Positions 1 to 5,128 of a stretch of DNA of 6,748 bases are shown here, piece by piece (the first letter of the stretch is position 1; each line of letters opens with the position of its first letter). Source of the stretch: Myxococcales bacterium (GTDB lineage Bacteria; Myxococcota; Myxococcia; Myxococcales; Anaeromyxobacteraceae); contig JAJYHA010000024.1 in NCBI GenBank assembly GCA_021784995.1, positions 1 through 6,748 of the forward strand, written 5' to 3'. The translations under genes and the position numbers were made by a program. The notes beneath the pieces were generated by a model. The model saw only the letters and a list, made by a program, of their open reading frames with translations, searched no databases and had not been told where the DNA came from.

Positions 1-153
1 GATAGGACCGTGGGGCTGCGCCACCGCGCGCCCAAACTCAAACTTGGTATCGGCCAGAATCAGGCCTTTCGACTCCGCATGGGCCGCAGCCTTCCCATAG
101 AGCGCAAGGGTCAGTCGTCGCAGCTCGGCGTCGGCCCCTACGCGGCCTTCTAG
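1..153 (-). pseudogene. purC: Truncated SAICAR synthase (PurC) fragment, runs off the left edge
   Basis: Read on the minus strand, this stretch gives a peptide containing ELRRLTLALYG, then ESKGLILADTKFEFG. The ADTKFEFG block preceded by an LxLY helix is a hallmark of phosphoribosylaminoimidazole-succinocarboxamide synthase, the purine-pathway enzyme that joins aspartate to CAIR using ATP. Upstream of about base 140 the frame stays open, but the peptide no longer resembles PurC: the expected ENISF-type segment and the whole ATP-binding N-terminal half are absent in all three minus frames up to base 260. The 11 residues after FEFG could be a normal variable linker, so the C-terminus may continue beyond base 1. 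Codons such as CTT, TAT, ATT, GAT and TTT are common here, unlike the neighbouring genes. I infer an N-terminally deleted relic, perhaps brought in by transfer. The alternative is an assembly join at the window edge. Confidence 0.6.
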
Positions 154-234
154 GCAGCTGGCCGTCGGGTCCCGCGCGCCATCCTCGAGGGCGGTCGAAG
201 GAACTCCAGGGCGGACGCCTCGTCCGACCACTCT

Positions 235-257
235 CCTCTCCCCGCGAGGCGGAGAGG
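235..257 (-). repeat. REP-like palindrome / possible weak terminator after the DUF1259 gene
   Basis: CCTCTCC at 235-241 pairs with GGAGAGG at 251-257 around a short GC loop that can extend the stem (CGC at 243-245 with GCG at 249-251, with a bulge). It begins just past the stop codon of the DUF1259 gene, so it could end that transcript, but no T-run follows on the minus strand. The CCCTCTCC/GGAGAGGG motif also resembles dispersed intergenic palindromes common in GC-rich proteobacterial genomes. Bases 154-234, between this hairpin and the purC fragment, show nothing else I can name. Confidence 0.4.
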
Positions 258-259
258 GT

Positions 260-1183
260 TCACCGTGGATGGACCCGCGCCGTGGTCCGGTCGAGCGCGG
301 CACGCAGGCCGCGCGCGAGATCCTGCGTCGAGCCGAGGCCCCAGTAGTGGAGGAACATGATCCGCGGCTGCTCGCCCGTCATGTGCTGGTGGATGGCGAC
401 GACGTCGATGTTGGCGGACCGCAGGGCCTCGAGGACGCCCTGGAGCTCACTCTCGAGCATCGCGAAGTCCCCGTCGACCACGGCGCGGTCGTCCGACCCC
501 GCGAACGCGGCCCAGGTGTTCACGCCCATCGCGCTTCCGGCCTGCATGCCGTGCATCTGGGTGGTCCGCCCGAAGACGGCCCTGTACACGCCGCCGACGA
601 GCGTGCCCTTCACGCCGAGGATGCCGTCGATGCGCGATCCGTCGAGCGTGGTCCGGTCGGGATCGATGTGCGCCGCCGGTGCGTCGCCGGCGCCGCCGCT
701 CGTCTCCTCGATCCTCCTGAAGACCTTTCCGACCGCGGCCGCCAGCGCCTCCTGGTGTCCCATCCCGCCGATGTGCATGAACATGACGCGCGGCGAGTCC
801 CAGAGGAAGTGGTTGTGGAGCGCGGTCACCTGGAGCCCGGAGGCGAGCGCGGTGCTCATCACCGGGTTCACCTGGTCCTCCAGCAGCACCAGATCCCCCA
901 TCATCTCGACGTGCCCGGGCGACCCCTGGAACGCCGCCCACGAGGTGAGGCCCATGGCCGGGACGACCCGCACGCCGGCCGCGGTGACCCGGAGGTCCGA
1001 CCGCGGCACGGACACCTTGAACACCCCCTCCTCCTCGTCGAGCGCACCCTTGGCTCCCGTGCGCCGCTCGATCAGCTTCGTGTCGAGCTGCGCGGCGGCA
1101 TGCGGCGCCGCGGGCGTCGACCGGGGCGTCCAGGCCACCGCCAGGACGATCGCCGCCGCCACGCGCCCTACCCTGGGTTCCAT
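260..1183 (-). CDS. Secreted DUF1259 (LppY/LpqO family) protein, ChrL-like
   Basis: A 307-residue protein. Residues 1 to about 30 form a Sec signal peptide (basic start, hydrophobic AAAIVLAVAW, Ala/Pro-rich cleavage region). No lipobox cysteine is present, so it is probably free in the periplasm, unlike the mycobacterial lipoproteins LppY and LpqO. The mature part holds two copies of the DUF1259 unit, at about residues 76-143 and 217-285. Each has a (S/T)WAAF motif, a conserved acidic segment, an HxH pair (H123/H125 and H265/H267) and a PR(V/I)MF(M/L)H block (H137 and H279). The repeated histidines suggest metal or oxyanion binding, which is inference. The start ATG overlaps the end of chrB by 16 nt and has an excellent GGAGGAG site five bases upstream, so translation is coupled to chrB. 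An LppY/LpqO homologue called ChrL occurs in the Arthrobacter FB24 chromate cluster, which supports a chromate-related role. Family assignment is firm; function is not established. Confidence 0.88.
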   Translation of the reverse strand: MEPRVGRVAAAIVLAVAWTPRSTPAAPHAAAQLDTKLIERRTGAKGALDEEEGVFKVSVPRSDLRVTAAGVRVVPAMGLTSWAAFQGSPGHVEMMGDLVLLEDQVNPVMSTALASGLQVTALHNHFLWDSPRVMFMHIGGMGHQEALAAAVGKVFRRIEETSGGAGDAPAAHIDPDRTTLDGSRIDGILGVKGTLVGGVYRAVFGRTTQMHGMQAGSAMGVNTWAAFAGSDDRAVVDGDFAMLESELQGVLEALRSANIDVVAIHQHMTGEQPRIMFLHYWGLGSTQDLARGLRAALDRTTARVHPR

Positions 1184-2190
1184 GTCCGCTCCTCCGCGTG
1201 AAGCGCCCCGCCGTGAAGGGCGTACAGGTCGTCGAACACCGCCGCGCCGCGAGCGAGGCGCGCATCGTCAGCCGGGTGCCCGGCCGCGATCCCGTTCACG
1301 AGCTGCCCGATCCCTGCCGCCTCCTCGCGACCGTACCTGGCGTCCTTCACGTCGATGTCGTGGACGATCTCGGCGATGTCGTGCAGGGCCGGATCGGAGA
1401 GGCCGAACCGCTGCACCAGGACCTCGAACGTGCAGAGCTCGCCCTCGTGCGTGTACTCCGCCTCGAACATGTCGAACCGGAGCTCGCCGCCCTCGGGTCG
1501 GTATCCCTTCGCGGGAACGAACTTGAAGCGAGCGTCCGGGTCGATGAACCTGCGGATGAGCCATGCGCTGGCCATCCGGTCCACCTTGATCCCGGTCCTG
1601 GTCACCCACGTGCGCCCGCGGTACTGCGATCGGTCCAGCGGGGACCGCGATGGTTCCTGGGGTGTCTCCACCGATCTCATGCGCTCCTCCATGCCCGACA
1701 GCAGGCCCTCCAGGACCTCGCGGCCAGGTGCTGCGAAGAAGTCGACCGCCGCCAGCTCGGTGGCCCGCTGTCGCAGGCGGGCCAGTTGCCTCGCGAGGTC
1801 GGTCCGACCATCCTTCGGCGCACGACCCTGCTTCGGGAACGCGCCCGCGGCGGCGCGGGCCTCCGCCGAGAGCGCGCGGTAGTCCTGCTCCCGCGCCTCC
1901 TGGAAGATCTCGATCACCTGCGCGTCCGTGAGGCCTTCGATGAAGCTGGCCTCCAGGATCGAGCCGTCGCCGCCGCCCTTCACGATCTCGCGGAGGACCC
2001 ACTGGAAGTCCTCCTGCGTCTCGTCGTTCAACGGGAGCGCGTACACGGAGTTCTTGATCGCGACGGCGCCGACCCGCGCCAGATGCCGCCCCACCTTGAC
2101 GCGCTGGTACGCCGGCGTCGGCGGGATCCGGTGTATCAGCAGGATCCAGCGAGGGTGGCGCTCCGCCGGTCGTCGAGTCGTCTGCGGCAC
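1168..2190 (-). CDS. chrB: Chromate resistance protein / regulator ChrB
   Basis: A 340-residue protein with the two-part ChrB layout. The N-terminal domain (about residues 12-175) begins RWILLIHRIPPTPAYQRVKV and continues through GAVAIKNSVYALP, the winged-helix-like part thought to bind DNA. The C-terminal ChrB domain (about 193-330) has the family hallmarks WVTRTGIKVDRMASAWLIRR, FIDPDARF, a cysteine at 253 within GELCTFEVL, and HDIAEIVHDID. ChrB proteins act in the cytoplasm, are known from chromate operons and are reported as chromate-sensing regulators of chrA; they are usually slightly over 300 residues, so this is full length. The start is GTG: an in-frame TGA lies eight codons upstream and no internal ATG or GTG precedes the conserved domain. 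No clear Shine-Dalgarno precedes it, so it may be translated poorly or from a leaderless message. It is first in a two-gene unit with the DUF1259 gene. chrA is not seen in the window. Confidence 0.9.
   Translation of the reverse strand: MPQTTRRPAERHPRWILLIHRIPPTPAYQRVKVGRHLARVGAVAIKNSVYALPLNDETQEDFQWVLREIVKGGGDGSILEASFIEGLTDAQVIEIFQEAREQDYRALSAEARAAAGAFPKQGRAPKDGRTDLARQLARLRQRATELAAVDFFAAPGREVLEGLLSGMEERMRSVETPQEPSRSPLDRSQYRGRTWVTRTGIKVDRMASAWLIRRFIDPDARFKFVPAKGYRPEGGELRFDMFEAEYTHEGELCTFEVLVQRFGLSDPALHDIAEIVHDIDVKDARYGREEAAGIGQLVNGIAAGHPADDARLARGAAVFDDLYALHGGALHAEERTWNPG
1189..1195 (-). promoter_or_regulatory. Strong ribosome binding site for the DUF1259 gene, inside the end of chrB
   Basis: On the minus strand GGAGGAG stands five bases before the ATG at 1183. 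It lies within the last codons of chrB, whose stop is at 1168-1170. It decides the DUF1259 start and shows that the two genes are translated from one message. Confidence 0.8.
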
Positions 2191-2220
2191 GACCGTGATG
2201 TAACAACTGCATCATCGCAT

Positions 2221-2232
2221 CTACAGCTGTAG
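2221..2232. promoter_or_regulatory. Perfect 12-bp palindrome upstream of chrB, candidate operator
   Basis: CTACAGCTGTAG is its own reverse complement and lies 30 bp before the chrB GTG. It sits inside a wider partial dyad, with GCAT at 2217-2220 answered by ATGC at 2237-2240. The position fits the chrB promoter region and the palindrome could bind ChrB itself or another dimeric regulator; that role is inferred. I could not pick out a convincing -35/-10 pair. The remaining non-coding stretch to 2397 has only minor hairpins, for example GGACCG/CGGTCC at 2341-2355. Confidence 0.4.
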
Positions 2233-2397
2233 CCACATGCGGAACGCCCGCCAGGGGCGCTGACCGCCGTCAACGGGCACTTACCCGCGACCGCGAGGGG
2301 CGCGGCAGACCTCCGTCCGGGCCAGGCGGAGGAGCGCCACGGACCGACCCGGTCCACCGCGAGCACGGTGCGGGCTCTCTCCTCTCACGAAGACGGA

Positions 2398-2428
2398 CCG
2401 GGCCTCCCCGTGCAGCAGGGAGGCCCGG
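2398..2428 (-). terminator. Hairpin terminator of the DUF4382 lipoprotein gene
   Basis: CCGGGCCTCCC (2398-2408) and GGGAGGCCCGG (2418-2428) form a perfect 11-bp stem with a 9-base loop, starting 26 bases past the stop codon of the minus-strand lipoprotein gene. The tract that follows on the minus strand is only mildly T-rich (GTCCGTCTTCG), as is usual in very GC-rich genomes. Confidence 0.7.
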
Positions 2429-2454
2429 CCCTTCCACGCCACGGGCGCCGTCGA

Positions 2455-3375
2455 TCACTGCGCTGCGGTGATGGTGAAGCTCTCGCTGGTCGGCTGTCCG
2501 GACGCGACCGTCACCGTGACGGGAATCGCCGGGCTGGTCGTGAAGGAGGTGACGGGCGGCGTCGGCACCAGCGTCGTGGCGGGGTACTCGAGCGTCAGCG
2601 TGTAGGAGCCCGGGATGAGGTACGGGAAGGAGGTGCCGTACACGCCGTTCGAGAGGGCGATGGAATTGGTCTTCGGGCTGCCGCCCGAGTTCGTCAGCAC
2701 GGCACTGAAGCCGGTCAGGGCGGCGCCGGCCGGGAGGGTGACCCCGTTCGCCAGCGCGAGCGTCACGTTCACGGTTCCGGAGAACTCGAGCTCGGTGGCC
2801 GTCATGACCGGGTGCATGACCCACATGCCGGAGGCTCCGGCGTCCTGCCCGAAGCTCTGGCCAACGTCGAAGTCCACCAGAAGGATCTTGGCGGCGGTCC
2901 CCACGGTCTGGCTGCCGGCCGGCAGGTTCACCTTGAGGCCCGACGTGCCGTAGCTCGGCATCTGGAGCGTGCCGTCTGCCGTCGTGCCGGCGGGCAGGCC
3001 GGCGTAGGTGGGCGACGACGCGTAGACCAGATCCGGTCCGCTCGGCTGCTTGACGGCGATGTAGCCGCCCGTGATCACGAACCGGAGCTGCGTGTACGTG
3101 CCGACCGGCACGTCCACGCCGTCGGCCATGGTGGCCGTGTCGTTGGCGAGGGTGAGGAGGCTCGTCGGCTGCGGGTTCTGCGGGGCGTAGAGGACGACGT
3201 TCGAGCCGTCGGAGCCGACGAGATCGATCTCGCTGACCGTGACCACCGCTGCGCTCAGATCGGCCGAGGAGTCGGTGAGGAGGAGCGAGACCTTCGAGGT
3301 GCTTCCGGAGCCGCTGCTGCATGCGGCCAGCAGGCCTGCGAGCGAGAGCGCGAGCGGGAGTCGGGGCGATTTCAC
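2455..3375 (-). CDS. DUF4382 domain lipoprotein
   Basis: A 306-residue protein with a lipoprotein signal: basic start, hydrophobic LPLALSLAGLLAAC with the acylated cysteine at 19, then a flexible SSGSGSTS spacer. The region at about 28-190 matches the DUF4382 pattern: KVSLLLTDSSADLSAAVVTVSEIDLVG, then a VDVPVGTYTQLRFVI strand pair and later AAKILLVDFDVGQSF. DUF4382 domains are beta-rich, found in secreted proteins, and have no established biochemical role. The last 100 residues (about 197-303) look like a prealbumin or carboxypeptidase-regulatory style beta-sandwich, with PGSYTLTLEYP and a closing VTVASGQ motif; this is my reading of pattern only. The GTG start is supported by AAGGA at 3382-3386, six bases upstream, and by the signal peptide beginning there. 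It is monocistronic, ends at a strong hairpin, and is divergent from another lipoprotein gene. Likely anchored at the outer membrane. Confidence 0.85.
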   Translation of the reverse strand: MKSPRLPLALSLAGLLAACSSGSGSTSKVSLLLTDSSADLSAAVVTVSEIDLVGSDGSNVVLYAPQNPQPTSLLTLANDTATMADGVDVPVGTYTQLRFVITGGYIAVKQPSGPDLVYASSPTYAGLPAGTTADGTLQMPSYGTSGLKVNLPAGSQTVGTAAKILLVDFDVGQSFGQDAGASGMWVMHPVMTATELEFSGTVNVTLALANGVTLPAGAALTGFSAVLTNSGGSPKTNSIALSNGVYGTSFPYLIPGSYTLTLEYPATTLVPTPPVTSFTTSPAIPVTVTVASGQPTSESFTITAAQ

Positions 3376-3678
3376 GGTGCGTCCTTTCGTTGGATGCGAC
3401 GGTTCGACGCAAGGAACACGACCGTCCGCGGTCGGTCTCGGAACCCGGTGTGCGCTTCGATGCGATGCCGACCTCCTTCAGGCCTCCATCCCCGCCCGTG
3501 GTCCGCCGAAATGTACGCTTCGCCCCACATCAGCGCCGATGCGGCGCGTGAAAACACGGGCCGTTACCTTGGCGCCCCAACGGGTCTGCGCCAGTTGGCC
3601 GCAACCCGGAGGCGGCCGCCGGGTTTCTGCGTCAGTTCACGACCGAAGCGGTCCAGAACGTCACCCACGGAGAGGAAC
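3376..3678. promoter_or_regulatory. Divergent control region between two lipoprotein genes
   Basis: This 303-bp region must hold promoters for both flanking genes, which read outward. No convincing -35/-10 or sigma-54 site is visible. It does contain a perfect inverted repeat CGACCG-TCCG-CGGTCG at 3419-3434, a TGGCGC/GCGCCA repeat at 3570-3593, and an AACCCGG/CCGGGTT hairpin at 3603-3625 enclosing the palindrome GGCGGCCGCC. The short open frames crossing it lack ribosome sites and look accidental. Confidence 0.5.
3603..3625 (+). other. Hairpin in the leader of the 388-residue lipoprotein gene
   Basis: AACCCGG at 3603-3609 pairs with CCGGGTT at 3619-3625, followed by TCTGCG. A-side, GC stem and a short T-run resemble a weak intrinsic terminator placed 53 bases before the ATG. 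Either it ends a short upstream transcript, or it acts as an attenuator or mRNA-stabilising stem. With the TGGCGC/GCGCCA stem just upstream it forms a compact structured leader. I match it to no known riboswitch class. Confidence 0.35.
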
Positions 3679-4845
3679 ATGCGCCTCCTTCAAGCAACCC
3701 TCATCACCCTCGCCGCAGCCGCACTGGCCTGCGGCAGCTCGAGCAGCGGAACGAGCAGCGCCGCCTTCGACGCCGCCACGCCGAGCTACGCCCAGCTCTC
3801 GATGGATCAGCTCTCGTCCGACACCTCGACCGCGAGCGTGAACGGCACCGGCGCCCTCACCACCACCACCATCCAGGGCTCCTCCTGCGCCCCGCACCTC
3901 TTCGAGCGGCAACGGGAGGTGGTGCGGCGGGTGAACCGGCACATCTACAAGGCGCTGCGCCACGTGGAGGCGGCGCTGGCGAAGAACCCGGTCGACGCGA
4001 CCAACACCTCGAAGGTCTGGGAGGTGGTGGAGGACGGACTCGACCGGAAGTTCACCATCAGCTACGTGAGCCCCAACGTCTACTCGTGGGAGCTCGACGT
4101 CGGCGCGGTGGGCACCTCGCCGCTGCCGGTGGTCATGACCGGCCAGATCGACCGCACGGGCGCCACGGGCCCGCACCAGGGCAAGGGCAACCTGCACGTC
4201 GACTTCTCGAAGCTGCACGCCGGCGACGACGCGGAGGTGGTGATGCAGGGGACGCTCGACGTGCAGTTCGACGTGAGCGCCACCGCGCGCACGCTCACCG
4301 TCACGGCCACCAACATCGACTGGCAGCTCGACGCCGGCGACTTCGAGTCGGCCGGCGACGTGACCGCGCTTTCCACGCCGCGCAGCGGCTCGTACGTCTA
4401 CACCCGCGAGGCGGGCAAGGGCGGCAGCCTCAAGATCCAGGACGAGATGGTCTACGACTGCCCGGCGAACCCGTCCTTCCTCCCGTCCACCACCCAGCTC
4501 GTCTCGCGCTGGTACGTGGCGACCGACGGCACCATCCACGGCCGCTCGGACGCGCTCATGCAGGGCGGCTCGCTCCCGAGCACGGTGGACCACCTGGCCG
4601 CGGTCACCTGCGACGGCGGCGCACCCGAGGGCGACATGGAGTCGGAGGGCTTCTGGCTGATCAAGGCGGAGGACGCGAGCGGCAACACCCTCTCGGGCTA
4701 CTCCAGCACCAGCGTGGACCCCACGCTCCAGGCCTGCGATCCCATCTTCGGCGTGGTGCCGGACCTGACGGACAAGCAGAACGACTTCACGGGCTGGCCG
4801 ACCTCCTACACGGACGGCGTCCCCTTCCCGTTCCCCAACATGTAG
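3679..4845 (+). CDS. Hypothetical lipoprotein, family not recognised
   Basis: A 388-residue protein. The ATG follows GGAGAGG (3669-3675) and opens a lipoprotein signal peptide, MRLLQATLITLAAAALAC, with the probable acylated cysteine at 18 (ALAC, permitted but not the classical LAGC) and a Ser/Gly linker. The frame is open far upstream, but the signal peptide and ribosome site fix this start. Residues 25-70 are rich in Ser, Thr and Ala and probably disordered. Residues 72-122 form a charged, helix-prone segment (HLFERQREVVRRVNRHIYKALRHVEAAL). From about 124 to 340 the sequence alternates like antiparallel beta strands (FTISYVSPNVYSWELDVG, GTLDVQFDVSATARTLTVTA). Cysteines at 70, 261, 311 and 353 may pair as disulfides, suggesting an oxidised, exported domain. 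I do not recognise a family or a catalytic motif. It stands alone between a structured leader and a terminator, divergent from the DUF4382 lipoprotein. Confidence 0.85.
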   Translation: MRLLQATLITLAAAALACGSSSSGTSSAAFDAATPSYAQLSMDQLSSDTSTASVNGTGALTTTTIQGSSCAPHLFERQREVVRRVNRHIYKALRHVEAALAKNPVDATNTSKVWEVVEDGLDRKFTISYVSPNVYSWELDVGAVGTSPLPVVMTGQIDRTGATGPHQGKGNLHVDFSKLHAGDDAEVVMQGTLDVQFDVSATARTLTVTATNIDWQLDAGDFESAGDVTALSTPRSGSYVYTREAGKGGSLKIQDEMVYDCPANPSFLPSTTQLVSRWYVATDGTIHGRSDALMQGGSLPSTVDHLAAVTCDGGAPEGDMESEGFWLIKAEDASGNTLSGYSSTSVDPTLQACDPIFGVVPDLTDKQNDFTGWPTSYTDGVPFPFPNM

Positions 4846-4868
4846 CCTCGCCGCGCGGCGCGATCGAC

Positions 4869-4903
4869 GGCCTCGGCCCCGCCCACACGCGGGGGCCGGG
4901 GCC
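4869..4903 (+). terminator. Intrinsic terminator after the hypothetical lipoprotein gene
   Basis: GGCCTCGGCCCC (4869-4880) pairs with GGGGCCGGGGCC (4892-4903) over 12 positions with one G-U pair and an 11-base loop, then TTCTCGT. It begins 23 bases past the stop codon and separates this gene from the urea-transporter unit. Confidence 0.75.
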
Positions 4904-4919
4904 TTCTCGTGTCCGGGCC

Positions 4920-4996
4920 CGCGCGCGCTGCACCGCGCGCGCGCAGCGGTGTGCCGCGCCTTCGAGCAGCCCACGATGCGGGCGGGCCTGCCCGCC
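4920..4996. repeat. Alternating CG tracts and inverted repeats upstream of urtA
   Basis: Bases 4920-4928 and 4934-4944 are runs of alternating C and G, of the kind that can adopt left-handed DNA. Around them TGCACC (4929-4934) and GGTGTG (4948-4953) form an imperfect dyad, and CGCTGC/GCAGCG gives an alternative hairpin. Further on, GGCGGGC-CT-GCCCGCC at 4981-4996 is a near-perfect palindrome. These sit 80-160 bp upstream of the sigma-54 site, where an activator would bind, but no site can be assigned with certainty. Confidence 0.35.
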
Positions 4997-5077
4997 GCCC
5001 GGGCGCAGCTCCGGATCCGCGCAGGGGCGCGGGATCGTCCCTGCCGATCGGCTCCAGGCGGGGGCTCCCCGCCCTCT

Positions 5078-5093
5078 TGGCACGCCCGTCGCT
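5078..5093 (+). promoter_or_regulatory. Sigma-54 (-24/-12) promoter for the urt operon
   Basis: The bases TGGCACG-CCCG-TCGCT match the sigma-54 consensus TGGCACG-N4-TTGCW with one mismatch. GG (5079-5080) and GC (5091-5092) are exactly ten bases apart, the diagnostic spacing. The start of transcription would fall near 5104, giving a leader of about 25 bases that includes the urtA ribosome site. Sigma-54 promoters need an enhancer-binding activator; for urea uptake the natural candidate is NtrC under nitrogen limitation, which is inference. Confidence 0.65.
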
Positions 5094-5128
5094 GAGGAGG
5101 TCCTCGAACCACCTGGAAAGGGACCCCC

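Noticed and set aside
269..2232. Plus-strand open frames opposite the DUF1259 gene and chrB
   Set aside because: They mirror genes with clear family matches and have biased, repetitive composition without domains.
2136..2366. Short minus-strand frame of 76 codons between chrB and the DUF4382 gene
   Set aside because: It overlaps the chrB promoter region and start in another frame, has no good ribosome site, and its peptide has no recognisable feature.
3551..3630. Possible known riboswitch upstream of the hypothetical lipoprotein
   Set aside because: I compared it mentally with cyclic-di-GMP, fluoride, cobalamin, TPP and glycine classes and found none of their conserved cores; only generic stems remain.
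2368..3678. Long plus-strand open frame running into the hypothetical lipoprotein gene, which would make an 825-residue protein
   Set aside because: It is antisense to the DUF4382 gene, its peptide is Arg/Gly-rich with no domain, and the ribosome site and lipoprotein signal fix the true start at 3679. It is a by-product of high GC content.
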